From Lolium rigidum (lineage: Eukaryota; Streptophyta; Magnoliopsida; Poales; Poaceae): 64,000 bases of DNA. Positions 20,803 through 32,373 of the stretch are shown here, piece by piece; position 1 is the stretch's first letter, and every line of letters starts with the position of its first letter. Below the pieces are notes generated by a model, which was not told where the DNA came from, did no database searches, and saw nothing but the letters and a program-made list of their open reading frames with translations. The position numbers and the translations under genes were made by a program. The stretch spans positions 269,523,687 to 269,587,686 of the forward strand of contig NC_061510.1 of the NCBI RefSeq assembly GCF_022539505.1, read 5' to 3'.

Positions 20803-22330
20803 TGATACGTCTCCAACGTATCGATAATTTCTTATGTTCCATGCTACTTTATTGATGATATCTACATGTTTTATGCACATTATATGTCATTATTATGCAT
20901 TTTCTGGAACTAACCTATTAACAAGATGCCGAAGTGCCGGTTCCTGTTTCTGCTGTTTTTGGTTTCGAAATCCTAGTAACGAAATATTCTCGGAATTGGA
21001 CGAAATCAACGCCCAGGTTCCTATTTTTCCCGGAACCATCCGGAACACCCGAGAGCCGCCAGAGGGAAGCCATGGGGGCCCCACACCACACCCGGCGCGG
21101 CCGGAGGGGGCCGCGCCGCCCTATGGTGTGGTGGCCCGGTGCCCCTCCGAGGCTCCCCTTTCGCCTATTTAAAGGTCCTGACCTAAAAACCCTTACGGAG
21201 GAAGCCACGGTACGAGAAAAGTTCCAGAGCCGCCGCCATCGCGAAGCCAAGATCTGGGGGACAGGAGTCTCTGTTCCGGCACCCTGCCGGACGGGGAAGT
21301 GGCCCCGGAAGGCTTCTCCATCGACACCGCTGCCATCTCCACCGCCATCTTCATCACGCTGCTTGCTCCCATGAGGAGGGAGTAGTTCTCCATCGAGGCT
21401 CGGGGCTGTACCGGTAGCTATGTGGTTAATCTCTCTCCTATGTACTTCAATACAATGATCTCATGAGCTGCCTTACATGATTGAGATTCATATGAGTTTT
21501 GTATCACTATTCATCTGTGTGCTACTCTAGTGATGTTATTAAAGTACTCTATTCCTCCTCCACGTGTGTAAAGGTGACAGTGTGTGCACCGTGTGAGTAC
21601 TTGGCGTAGGCTATGATTGTGATCTCTTGTAGATTATGAAGTTAACTATTGCTATGATAGTATTGATGTGTATTATTCCTCCTACATAAGCGTGAAGGTG
21701 ACGAGTGTGCATGCTATGTTAGTACTTGGTTTAGTCGTAACGATCTTTCTTACACTCTAAGGTTACTTAAATATGAACATCTAATTGTGGAGCTTGTTAA
21801 CTCCGGCATTGAGGGTTCGTGTAATCCTACGCAATGTGTTCATCATCCAACAAGAGAGTGTAGAGTATGCATTTATCTATTCTGTTATGTGATCAATGTT
21901 GAGAGTGTCCACTAGTGAAAGTCTATTCCCTAGGCCTTGTTCCTAAATACTGCTATCATCGCTTGTTACTGTTTTATCGAATTACTACTGCTGCGTTACT
22001 ACTGCATGTTTACTTCTGCAATATTACTACCATCAATCTGCACGCCGGCGAGCTATTTTCGGCGCCGTACTACTGCTCATATTCATTCATACCACTTGTA
22101 TTTCACTATCTCTTCGCCGAACTAGTGCACCTATTAGGTGTGTTGGGGACACAAGAGACTTCTTGCTTTGTGGTTGCAGGGTTGCATGAGAGGGATATCT
22201 TTGACCTCTTCCTCCCTGAGTTCGATAAACCTTGGGTAATCCACTTAAGGGAAACTTGCTACTGTTCTACAAACCTCTGCTCTTGGAGGCCCAACACTGT
22301 CTACAAGAATAGAAGCACCCGTAGACATCA
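20803..22330 (+). repeat. 3' LTR of E3
   Basis: 1528 bp, homologous to 15822-17360, starting TGATACGTCTCC immediately after the purine tract and ending GTAGACATCA before the GTGGG target copy. Confidence 0.93.
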
Positions 22331-23228
22331 GTGGGATCCGATGAATCTAGAATATTATGTCAAGTTGATTATCAATATATCATGTATGTGTTGTTTATGT
22401 TCTTGCATGCTCTCCGTTTCTAGTAGAGGCTCTGGCCAAGTTGATACTTGTAACTCCAAGAGGGGGTATTTATGCTCGATAGTGGGTTCATGCCTCCATT
22501 TAATCTTGGACGAGTGATGAGAAAGTTCTAAGGTTGTGGATGTGCTGTTGCTACTAGGGATAAAACATTGATGCTTTATCTAAGGATATTTGTGTTGATT
22601 ACATTACGCACCATACTTAATGCAATTATCTGTTGTTTACAACTTAATACTGGAGGGGGTGCGGATGCTAACCCGGAGGTGGATTATTTAGGCATAGATG
22701 CATGCTTGGATAGCGGTCTATGTACTTTGTCGTAATGCCCTGATTAAATCTCATAGTAATCATCATTGATATGTATTGAATCTTTATTTGTCAATTGCCC
22801 ACCTGTAATTTGTTCACCCAGCATGTTAGTTATCTTATTGGAGAGACACCACAAGTGAACTGTGGACCTCGGTCCATTCTTTTACATCTGAATACAATCT
22901 ACTGCAATCATTGTTCTTTACTGTTCTTTGCAAAAAACATCATCTTCCACTCGATACGTTTAATCCTTTGTTTTCAGCAAGCCGGTGAGATTGACAACCT
23001 CACTGATACGTTGGGGCAAAGTATCTTGATTATGTTGTGCAGGTTCCACGTTGGCGCCGGTTTCACTGGTGTTGCGCCGCACTACACTCCTCCACCAACA
23101 ACCTTCACGTGCTTCTTGGCTCCTACTGGTTCGATAACCTTGGTTTCATACTGAGGGAAACTTGCTTCTATACGCATCATACCTTCCACTTGGGTTCCCA
23201 ACGGACGTGTGCTTCACGCGTATCAAGC

Positions 23229-23257
23229 TAAATTTCTGGCGCCGTTGCCGGGGACCT
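23229..23257 (+). other. Primer-site-like sequence inside the LTR of element O
   Basis: AAATTTCTGGCGCCGTTGCC and its following G run occur inside LTR A, about 80 bp before the true LTR end. They recur at the same place in LTR B (28483-28507). The functional primer site is the second copy at 23323-23340. The LTR has therefore absorbed an old primer site plus adjoining leader sequence. Confidence 0.8.
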
Positions 23258-23322
23258 GAAGAAAAGTTACACCCTAGAGATTTCTAACTCCCACGTCAAC
23301 TGCACGCCAGCAGTTAAATTTC

Positions 23323-23340
23323 TGGCGCCGTTGCCGGGGA
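23323..23340 (+). other. Primer binding site of element O
   Basis: TGGCGCCGTTGCCGGGGA, ten bases after the CA end of LTR A. This matches the 3' end of tRNA-Asp, as used by Athila-type elements. Confidence 0.85.
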
Positions 23341-23569
23341 GATCAAGACACGCTGCAAGGGGAGTCTTCACATCCAATCTCTTTACTTTGTTTTTGTCTT
23401 GCTTTACTTTATTTTATTTACTGTCTTGTTTGCTTTATATCCAAAAACGCAAAAAAATTAGTTGCTTTACTTTTTGTCTTGTTTACTTTTTCTATATCAA
23501 AACACAAAAAAATTAGTTACTTGTCTTTACTTTATTCTATTTGCTTAGTTTACTTTTATTGCTACTAAA

Positions 23570-24296
23570 ATGAGTAATCCTAAAGTTGAAGTTCGTTCTT
23601 TTAAGCAACAAGGTGGAGAAAGTTTTAAAGATGCTTGGTACAGAATTAGTAATGCTCATCATAGGTGCATTAAGAAACACTCCACTATTATCCTTCTTAG
23701 GAACTTTTATGTTGGCCTATCTAGCTGGAATACGTATGTTCTTGATACTCTTTCGGAGGTAATTTCCTAGGTACTCTTGCTTTAGAAGCTAGCTGCATCA
23801 TTGAGAGTCTAGTAGGAACGCCACTGTTAATGAAGTTAAAATTGAAATCTCTCTTGAGGATGTCATGAAAAAGTTGGAAGCCATAGAGAAAAAATTTCCA
23901 AGTGTTGAAACTAAATTGGGAATGCTACTTGATAATACTGATAAACTTGATAAATCCCTAGGAGGAATTGATGAAAGAATTGGTGTCCTGGAAACTTGTG
24001 TTGTCCATGATAATCAAATCAATAGGATTGGTGAACTTGAAAAATCTATGGGAACCTTGGGTTCAACTTTTTATTCTCTTAAGTTTAAGGAGAAAGCTTA
24101 TGTGGGTAAAGAGCAAAAATTCATGTATGTCTCTAAGGTGCCTAAACCAAAGAATTATTATAGGCCTAAAATTGATAAAACCCCTAGCACCACCATACGA
24201 AATTTAGATAATGGAGCATCTAAGGTACCCTCTGCAACAAGTTGTGTTTGTAAGAAAAATTATGATGTTGAAGCTTCTTCTCTAGATAATACTTGA
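23570..24296 (+). pseudogene. Broken gag remnant of element O
   Basis: The ATG at 23570 opens a 66-codon frame containing ESFKDAWYRISNAHHRC, a segment typical of Athila-type gag proteins in cereals. It stops at 23768-23770 because a single-base deletion near 23757 shifts the frame; the continuing gag sequence (GNFLG, ALEA) is readable in the next frame. A second indel near 23822 returns it to the frame of 23865-24296, which encodes a Lys/Glu-rich helical region. Protease and polymerase domains are absent. The sequence ends near a degenerate copy of the KALLGR-type ending seen in M and E3 (about 24326-24350). Confidence 0.75.
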
Positions 24297-26877
24297 TTTG
24301 CACTTTCTGCGCCTAGCTGAAAGGCGTTAAAAAAAAGCACTTCTTGGGAGATAACCCATGTTTTATTTTACTACTGTATTGTTGAGTCTTGGAAGTTCTT
24401 ACTACTGTAGCAACCTCTCCTTATCATGTTTTTGTGCCAAGTAAAGTCTCTATGGTAAAGTTGATGCTAGATTTGGATTGCTGCGCAGAAACAGAATTGT
24501 TGTCTGTCACGAATTTGCGCAGAACTCTCTGTAAAAAATCAAAAAAATCTGCCAATTTACGTGCGTGATCCACAGATATGTACGCAACTTTCATTAGTTT
24601 GAGTTTTTCCGTTTGAGCAAGTTAAGTGCCTCTGTAAAATTCGTTTTTACGGACTGTTCTGTTTTGATAGATTCTGCCTTTTATTTCGCATTGCCGCTTT
24701 TGCTATGTTGAATGGGTTTCTTTGTTCCATTAACTTTCAGTAGCTTTGTGCAATGTACAGAAGTGTTAAGAATGATTATGTCACCTCTGAATATGTGAAT
24801 TTTTGATTATGCACTAACCTTCTAATGAGTTTGCTTGAAGTTTGGTGTGGAGGAAGTTTTCAAGGGTCAAGAGAAGAGGATGATACAATATGATCAAGAA
24901 GAGTGAAAGGTCTAAGCTTGGGGATGCCCCGGTGGTTCATCCCTGCATATTTTAAGAAGACTCAAGCATCTAAGCTTGGGGATGCCCAAGGCATCCCCTT
25001 CTTCATCGACAACTTATCATGTCACTTCTAGTGAAACTATATTTTTATTCCATCACATCTTATGTTCTTTACTTCGAGCGTCTTTTTGCTTTTGTTTTCG
25101 TTTTGGTTTGAATAAATTTGGATCCCACCATCCTTATATTGGAAATATTACGCTCCGCTTTTTCATATGGAACACTTGTGTTCTTAGTTATGCTTTAATG
25201 TTCATGGCGAAGGCTGAAAATTGCTTCGTTGATTGCTATTTGGTTGGAATCAGAAAATGCTTCATGTGGTTTGGAATAACTTGAAACTTGGCAATTGTTT
25301 TGAGCTCTCATAGATCATGTTTAAGCTCTTGCATCATGTAGTTTAATCTATTAGTGGAGAACTACCGTAGAGCTTGTTAAAATTTGGTTTGCATGATTGG
25401 TCTCTCTAAGTCTAGATATTTTCTGGTAAAGTGTTTGAACAACAAGGAAGATAGTGTAGAGTCTTATAATGCTTGCAATATGTTCTTGTGTAAATTTTGA
25501 TGTACCTGTTCATACTTGTGTTTTCTTCGAACAACCTTGCTAGCCCAAACCTTGTACTGAGAGGAAATGCTTCTCGTGCATCCAAACACCTTGAGCCAAA
25601 ACCCATGCCATTTGTGTCCACCATATCTACCTACTATGTGGTATTTTTCTGCCATTCCAAAGTAAATTACTTGAGTGCTACCTTTAAAATTTCATTCCTT
25701 TATCTTCGCAATATATAGCTCATGGGACAAATAGCTTAAAAACTATTGTGGTGATGAATATGTAGTTATGTGTTTTAGTTCTTATAAGTTGCTTGTTGAG
25801 CGGGAACCATGTTTCTGGGGACGCCATCAACTTTTTACCTTTGTTGGATATCATGTGAGATGCTATGCATGTTCGTCTTGTCTGAAGTAAGGGAGATTTT
25901 CATGATCAAATGGTTTGAGTATGCATATTGTTAGAGAAGAACATTGGGCCGCTAACCAAAGCCATGTATCATGGTGGAAGTTTTCAGTTTGGACATACAA
26001 CCTCAATCTCTTATGAGAATATTATCTGTTGGTGAATGCTTAAGCATTAAAAGAGGAGTCCATTATCTTTTGTCTATGTTGTCCCGGTATGGATGTCCTA
26101 AGTTGAGATCTATTAAAAACGAGAAATCAAATGCAATTGATCTCCTAGGACCTTTGTACAGGCGGCATAGAGGTACCCCTTTGTGACACTTGGTTGAAAC
26201 ATATGTCATGCAATGATAATCTGTGTTAATCCAAGCTAATTAGGACAAGGTGCGAGCACTATTAGTACTCTATGCATGAGACTTGCAACTTGTAGGAAGT
26301 ATTATGCATAGCACATATGAATTATTACTACCGTTGACAAAATTGTTTCTATGTTTTCAAAACAAAAGCTCTAGCACAAAAATACTAATTCATGCTTCCC
26401 TCTGCGAAGGGCCATTCTTTTACTTTATGTTGAGTCAGTCTACCTACTTCTTTCTATCTTAGAAGCAAACACTTGTGTCAACTGTGTGCATGGATTCTTA
26501 CATGTTTACCTATTGCACTTGTTATACTACTCTATGTTGACAAATATCCATGAGATATATATGTTACAAGTTGAAAGCAATTGCTGAAACTTAATCATCC
26601 TTTGTGTTGCTTCAATGCATTCTACTTTGAATTTATTGCTTATGAGTTAGCTTTTATGCAAGTCTTGTTGATACTTGTCTTGAAAGTACTATTCATGAAA
26701 AGTTTTGCTATATGATTCATTTGTTTAGTCATCATCTTTTGTTAGCAATCTTTTGCTTCAGATCCCTCCATCCATCTCATATGCTTTACAATAATGTTGA
26801 TCAAGGTTATGTTGGTTGCATGTCACTTCAGAAATTATTTGTTGTTATCGTTTACCTACTCGAGGGCGAGTAGGAAC
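24297..26877 (+). other. Non-coding 3' half of element O
   Basis: About 2.6 kb with no credible gene. It is homologous to the 3' halves of E3 and M, with two copies of TAAGCTTGGGGATGCC (24913-24928, 24971-24986). Open frames such as 24976-25284 are not conserved in the sister elements. Confidence 0.75.
24978..24998. other. Conserved stem-loop in element O
   Basis: Same 9-bp stem and CAA loop as at 18927-18947. Confidence 0.8.
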
Positions 26878-26893
26878 TAAGCTTAGGGATGCT
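26878..26893 (+). other. Polypurine-type tract of element O
   Basis: TAAGCTTAGGGATGCT directly before LTR B. It is a variant of the motif that also occurs twice further upstream. Confidence 0.65.
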
Positions 26894-28566
26894 TGATACG
26901 TCTCAAACGTATCTATAATTTCTTATGTTCCATGCTACTTTTATAACAATACTTGCATGTTTTATACATACTTTACATCATTATTATACATTTTCCGGCA
27001 CTAACCTATTAACAAGATGCCGAAGTGCCAGTTGCTGTTTTCTGCTGTTTTTGGTTTCAGAAATCCTACAAATGAAATATTCTCGGAATTGGATGAAATC
27101 AACGCCCAGGGGCTTATTTTTCCGCGGAGCTTCCAGTAGACCGGAGGGGTTACGAAGAGGGGCCACGAGGGCCCGGCACCATAGGCCAGCGCGGCCAGAG
27201 GGGGGCCCGCGCCTCCCTATGGTGTGGGCCCCTCGCGCCGCCTCCTGACCTACCCTTCCGCCTACTTAAAACCTTCGTCGCGAATACCCCTGTACCGAGA
27301 GCCACGAGACGGAAAACCTTACTGAGACGCCGCCGCCGCCAATCCCATCTCGGGGGATTCAGGAGATCGCCTCCGGCACCCTGCCGGAGAGGTAATCATC
27401 ACCGGAGGGGCTCTACATCATCATGCCCGCCTCCGGATTGATGCGTGAGTAGTTCATCCTTGGACTATGGGTCCATAGCAGTAGCTAGATGGTTGTCTTC
27501 TCCACTTGTGCTATTATTGTTTAGATCTTGTGAGCTGCCGAACATGATCAAGATCATCTATTTGTAATGCTACATATTGTGTTTGGTGGGATCCGATGAA
27601 TCTAGAATATTATGTCAAGTTGATTATCAATCTATCATATATGTGTTGTTTATGTTCTTGCATGCTCTCCGTTGCTAGTAGAGGCTCGGCCAAGTTGATA
27701 CTTGTAACTCCAAGAGGGGGTATTTATGCTCGATAGTGGGTTCATGCCTCCATTTAATGCAGGACGATGTGATGAAAGTTCTAAGGTTGTGGATGTGCTG
27801 TTGCTACGAGGGATAAAACATCGATGCTTTGTCTAAGGATATTTGTGTTGATTACATTACGCACCATACTTAATGCAATTATCTGTTGTTTACAACTTAA
27901 TACTGGAGGGGGTGCGGATGCTAACCCGAAGGTGGATTATTTAGGCATAGATGCATGCTGGATAGAGGTCTATGTACTTTGCCGTAATGCCCTGATTAAA
28001 TCTCATAGTAATCATCATTGATATGTATTGAATCTTTATTTGTCAATTGCCCACCTGTAATTTGTTCACCTAGCATGTTAGTTATCTTATTGGAGAGACA
28101 CCACTAGTGAACTGTGGACCCCGGTCCATTCTTTTACATCTGAATACAATCTACCGCAACCATTGTTCTTTACTGTTCTTTGCAAACAAACATCATCTTC
28201 CACTCGATACGTTTAATCCTTTGTTTTCAGCAAGCCGGTGAGATTGACAACCTCATCGTTACGTTGGGGCAAAGTATCTTGATTGTGTTGTGCAGGTTCC
28301 ACGTTGGCACCGGTTTCACCGGTGTTGCGCCGCACTACACTCCTCCACCAACAACCTTCACGTGCTTCTTGGCTCCTACTGGTTCGATAACCTTGGTTTC
28401 ATACTGAGGGAAACTTGCTTCTATACGCATCATACCTTCCACTTGGGGTTCCCAATGGACGTGTGCTTCGCGCGTATCAAGCTAAATTTCTGGCGCCGTT
28501 GCCGGGGACCTGAAGAAAAGTTACACCCCAGAGATTTCTAACTCCCACGTCAACTTCACGCCAGCA
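26894..28566 (+). repeat. 3' LTR of element O, intact
   Basis: 1673 bp from TGATACGTCTCAAACG to CACGCCAGCA, followed by target copy GAACC. It provides the unbroken reference for all three insertions in LTR A. It contains the internal primer-site copy at 28483-28507. Confidence 0.93.
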
Positions 28567-28806
28567 GAACCCTCCGAGGAAAATAGGAAGTTTGGCTTTT
28601 GTTTCGTCCAATTCCGAGAATATTTCCTGTGTAAGATTTCTGGAACCAAAAACAGCAGAAAACAGGAACTGGCACTTCGACATCTTGTTAATAGGTTAGT
28701 TCCGGAAAATGCATAAAATCGATATAAAGTGTGAACAAAACATGTAGGTATTGTCATAAAACTAGCATGGAACATAAGAAATTATAGATACGTTGGAGAC
28801 GTATCA
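28567..28806 (-). repeat. Proximal part of the 3' LTR of element M
   Basis: 240 bp matching 33613-33852, ending at the GAACC target copy of element O. The other part is 9921-10760. Confidence 0.9.
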
Positions 28807-31393
28807 AGCATCCCAAACTTAGTTCGTACTCGCCCTCGAGTAGGTAAACGATAAAAACAATAATTTCTGAAGTGACATGCTACCAACATAATCTTGATCA
28901 ATACTATTGTAAAGTATATGAGATGAATGAAGTGACTCAAAGCAATGGTTTGCTAACAAAAAGATAATGACTAAACAACTGAATCATATAGCAAAAACTT
29001 TTCATGAATAGTACTTTCAAGACAAGTATCAAAAAGACTTGCATAAGAGCTAACTCATAAAGCAATAGATTCAAAGTAAGAGGTTTCGAAGCAACACAAA
29101 GGATGATTAAGTTTCAGCAATTGCTTTCAACTTGTAACATGTATATCTCATGGATAATTGTCAACATAAAGTAATATAACAAGTGCAATAAGTAAGCATG
29201 TAAGAATCAGTGCACACAGTTGACACAAGTGTTTGCTTATAAGATAGAAAGAAGTAGGTAAACTGACTCAACATAAAGTAAAAAAAAGGCCCTTCGCAGA
29301 GGGAAGTAGGGATTACTCATGTGCTAGAGCTTTTTATTTTGAAAACATGGAAACAATTGTGTCAACGGTAGTAATAATTCATATGAGTTATGCATAAAAC
29401 TTCCTATAAGTTGCAAGCCTCATGCATCGAATACCAATAGTGCCCGCACCTTGTCCTAATTAGCTCGGATTTCCATGGATTATCATTGCATTACATATGT
29501 TTCAACCAAGTGTCACAAAGGGGTACCTCTATGCCACCTGTACAAAGGTCCAAGGAGATAAATCGCATTTGATTTATCGATTTTGATAGATCTCAACTTG
29601 AGGACATCCATACCGGGACAACATAGAAAACAGATAATGGACTCCTCTTTTTAATGTTTTAAGCATTCAACAACAAATAATATTCTCATAAGAGATTCTG
29701 AGGATTAATGTCCAAGCTGAAACTTCCACCATGATACATGGCTTTGGTTGGCGGCCCAATGTTCTTCTCTAACAACATGCATACTCAAACCATTCAACTC
29801 ATGGCAAATCTCCCTTACTTCAGACAAGACGAACATGCATAGCAACTCACATGATATTCAACAAAGGTATGACAGGTTGATGGCGTCCCCAGAAACATGG
29901 TTACCGCTCAACAAGCAACTTATAAGAACTAAGATACATAAGCAACATATTCATTACCACAATAGTTTTTAGGCTACTTTCCCATGAGCTATGTATTGCA
30001 AAGACAAGGAATGAATTTTAAAGGTAGCACGCAAGCAATTTACTTTGGAATGGCAGAAAAATACCACATATAGGTAGTTATGGTGGACACAAATGGCATA
30101 GGTTTTGGCTCAAGGTTTTTGGATACACGAGAAGTATTTCCTCTCAGTACAAGGCTTTGGCTAGCAAGGTTGTTTGAAGCAAACACAAGTATGAACCGGT
30201 ACAGCAAAAACTTACACAAGAACATATTGCAAGCATTATAAGACTCTACATTGTCTTCCTTGTTGTTCAAACACTTTTACCAGAAAATATCTAGACCTTA
30301 GAGAGACCAATCATGCAAACCAAATTTCAACAAGCTCTACGGTAGTTCTCCACTAATAGATTTAAACTACATGATGCAAGATCTTAAACATGATCTACTT
30401 GAAAGCTCAAAACAATTGCCAAGTATCAAATTATTCAAGATAATATACCAATTACCATATGAAGCATTTTCTGTTTCCAACCAAATAACAATAAATGTTG
30501 AGGCTTTCAGCTTTCGCCATGAATATTAAAGCAAAACGAAGAACACAAGTGTTCAAATGAAAAAATGGAGCGTGTCTCTCTCCCACACAAGGATGTTTTG
30601 GATCCAATATTATTCAGAGAATGAAAATAACAAAACGAAAATAAAAGCACACCGACGCTCCAAGTAAAGTACATAAGATGTGACGGAATAAAAATATAGT
30701 TTCACTAGAGGTGACCTGATAAGTTGTTGATGAAGAAGGGGATGCCTTGGGCATCCCCAAGCTTAGATGCTTGAGTCTTCTTGAAATATGCAGGGATGAA
30801 CCTCGGGGGCATCCCCAAGCTTAGAATTTTCATTCTTCTTGATCATATCATATCATCCTCCTCTCTTGATCCTTGAAAACTTCCTCCACACCAAACTTAA
30901 AGCAATCTAATTAGAGGGTTAGTGCATAATCAAAAATTCACATGTTCAGAGAGGACACAATCATTCTTAACACTTCTGGACATTACCCAAGCTACTGAAA
31001 TTTAATGGAGAAAAGAAATCCAATCAAACACAGTAAAAGAGGCAATGCGAAATAAAAGGCTGAATCAGTCAAAACAGAACAGTCCGTAAAGACGAATTTT
31101 TCTGAGGCACTTAACTTGCTCAGATGGAAAAACTCAAAACTAATGAAAGTTGCGTACATATCTGCGGATCACGCATAAATTTTCGCAGATTTTTTAGATT
31201 CTTCTACAGAGAGAAAAACGCAAATTCGTGACAGATAAGAAATCTGTTTCTGCGCAGAAATCCAAATCTAGCATCAACTTTCTATTAGAGACTTCACTTG
31301 GCACAAAAACGAAATAAACATGATAAGGAGAGGTTGCTACAGTAGTAACAACTTCCAACACACAACAAAACAGTAGCAAAATAAAAATATGGG
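28807..31393 (-). other. Non-coding 3' half of element M
   Basis: About 2.6 kb homologous, on the minus strand, to 18294-20802 and 24297-26893. It carries three copies of the purine motif (30823-30808, 30765-30750, 28821-28807) and no credible gene. The motif next to the 3' LTR reads TAAGTTTGGGATGCT and is diverged. Confidence 0.75.
30738..30758. other. Conserved stem-loop in element M
   Basis: GGGGATGCC, loop TTG, GGCATCCCC on the plus strand, which is the reverse complement of the hairpin in O and E3. Confidence 0.8.
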
Positions 31394-32200
31394 TTATCTC
31401 CCAAGAAGTGCTTTCTTTATAGCCATTAAGATGGGCTCAGTAATTTCAATGATGCTCTCGCAAGAAATAAGAGTTGAAGCAAAAGAGAGCATCAAAAGCA
31501 AATAAGAAACACTTTTAAGTCTAACCCACTTCCTATGCATAGGAACCTTGTACACAAATAAATTCATGAAGAACAAAGTGACAAGCATAGGAAGATTAAA
31601 CACGAGTAACTTCAAAATTTTCAGCATATAGAGAGGAAACTTAATATTATTAAGATGCATATAACCATGTTTCCCTCTCTCATAATAACTTTCAGTATCA
31701 TCATGGACAAACTCAACAATATAACTATCACATAAAACATTCTTATCCACATGCATAAAAGTATCATTACTCTCCACATAAGCATAATCAATTTTATTAG
31801 TAATAGTGGGAGTAAAACTATCACATCCATCATTATAATCATCATAAATTGGAGGCACAGAATAATCATAATGAATTTTATCCTCAATAGTAGATGGACT
31901 GAAAATATTATATTCATCATTGCAAACATCATATATAGGAGGCATATCATAATCAACATAAACTTTCTCTTCCATACCCGGAGGACTAAAGAGATCATTT
32001 TCATCAAAACCGACCTCCCCAAGCTTAAATTCTTCCATAGCATTAGCAATAATAGTGTTCAAAGAGTTCATGCTAAAAACATTGCTACAACTATTTTGCA
32101 AACAAAGTTTCATGGGTTTTTTAATTTTCTCTTCAAACACCTCATGTCCTAACTCAAGATAAATACTATAAAGATCTCTATTTTTTTTGTTGTTTTCCAT
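31394..32200 (-). CDS. Intact ORF with acidic repeats and two hydrophobic segments (element M)
   Basis: An uninterrupted 268-codon ORF begins with ATG (MENNKKNRDL) about 145 bp after the primer site. Residues 25-60 are the most conserved with E3 (KIKKP, NTIIANAMEE, LGEVGFDENDLFSPP). Residues 70-145 contain about three degenerate acidic repeats with PPIYD, DYND and EDKIHYDY. Residues 156-176 (CDSYIVEF, ESYYERGKHGY) are conserved. Likely membrane helices lie at about 194-217 and 231-247, followed by a short tail ending KKALLGR. No polymerase, protease or zinc knuckle is present. The family is not recognised. Its retention in two independent copies, with matching ends, argues that it was translated in the ancestral element. 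It could be a strongly diverged gag or an env-like protein; I cannot decide which. Confidence 0.7.
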   Translation of the reverse strand: MENNKKNRDLYSIYLELGHEVFEEKIKKPMKLCLQNSCSNVFSMNSLNTIIANAMEEFKLGEVGFDENDLFSPPGMEEKVYVDYDMPPIYDVCNDEYNIFSPSTIEDKIHYDYSVPPIYDDYNDGCDSFTPTITNKIDYAYVESNDTFMHVDKNVLCDSYIVEFVHDDTESYYERGKHGYMHLNNIKFPLYMLKILKLLVFNLPMLVTLFFMNLFVYKVPMHRKWVRLKSVSYLLLMLSFASTLISCESIIEITEPILMAIKKALLGR

Positions 32201-32345
32201 TAAGCCTAACTAGTGAAAATAAAAACAAGAGACAAAAAGATAAAATTGCAGAATCTAAAGGAGATAGCTTCGAGCACTCACACACCGGCAACAGTGCTAG
32301 GAAATAGCTTAGTAGTCGGAGTATGTGAATACCTTTTACCTTACC

Positions 32346-32363
32346 TCCCCGGCAACGGCGCCA
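32346..32363 (-). other. Primer binding site of element M
   Basis: The minus strand reads TGGCGCCGTTGCCGGGGA ten bases inside the LTR end, matching tRNA-Asp as in element O. Confidence 0.85.
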
Positions 32364-32373
32364 GAAAATAGCT

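Larger units (their letters stand above)
15822..22330 (+). mobile_element. Element E3: complete non-autonomous Athila-type LTR retrotransposon
   Basis: A complete plus-strand element with LTRs at 15822-17360 and 20803-22330, internal region 17361-20802, and a perfect TSD GTGGG (15817-15821 and 22331-22335). The interrupted target TTTGGTGGGATCC is intact near 27583-27595. The interior has a degenerate tRNA-Asp-like primer site, one broken ORF (17526-18293), long non-coding DNA and a purine motif abutting the 3' LTR. It lacks polymerase genes. The LTRs differ from each other by scattered substitutions and small indels (a few percent by eye), so it is older than the Tekay-type insertion further right. 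Confidence 0.93.
10761..23312 (+). repeat. 5' LTR of element O, split into four segments
   Basis: The segments are 10761-10816, 12507-12731, 15401-15821 and 22331-23312, separated by a Helitron, a truncated Tat element and element E3. Removing the insertions and the two duplicated 5-bp targets leaves about 1674 bp, against 1673 bp for LTR B. The true end is the CA at 23311-23312, because the same end in LTR B abuts the target duplication. Confidence 0.9.
10761..28566 (+). mobile_element. Element O: non-autonomous Athila-type LTR retrotransposon hosting three nested insertions
   Basis: A plus-strand element with TG...CA LTRs of about 1.67 kb: split LTR A at 10761-23312 and intact LTR B at 26894-28566. 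A 5-bp TSD GAACC (10756-10760 and 28567-28571) duplicates one GAACC of the target, whose unbroken form is visible near 33615. The internal region (23313-26893) contains a tRNA-Asp-like primer site, a broken gag remnant and non-coding DNA with repeated purine motifs. There is no RT, RNase H or integrase, so mobilisation would need an Athila-type helper. The LTR begins TGATACGTCTC, like its sister elements E3 and M. Confidence 0.9.

Noticed and set aside
28480..28566. Tandem LTR-internal-LTR-internal array, because LTR B seems to be followed by a primer site
   Set aside because: The GAACC target copy follows only after CACGCCAGCA at 28566, and LTR A contains the same internal primer-like sequence. 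It is therefore part of the LTR and not a second internal region.
31751..32152. Ile-rich 133-codon plus-strand ORF
   Set aside because: It is the complement of the acidic/membrane ORF of element M; its composition reflects the repeats on the other strand.
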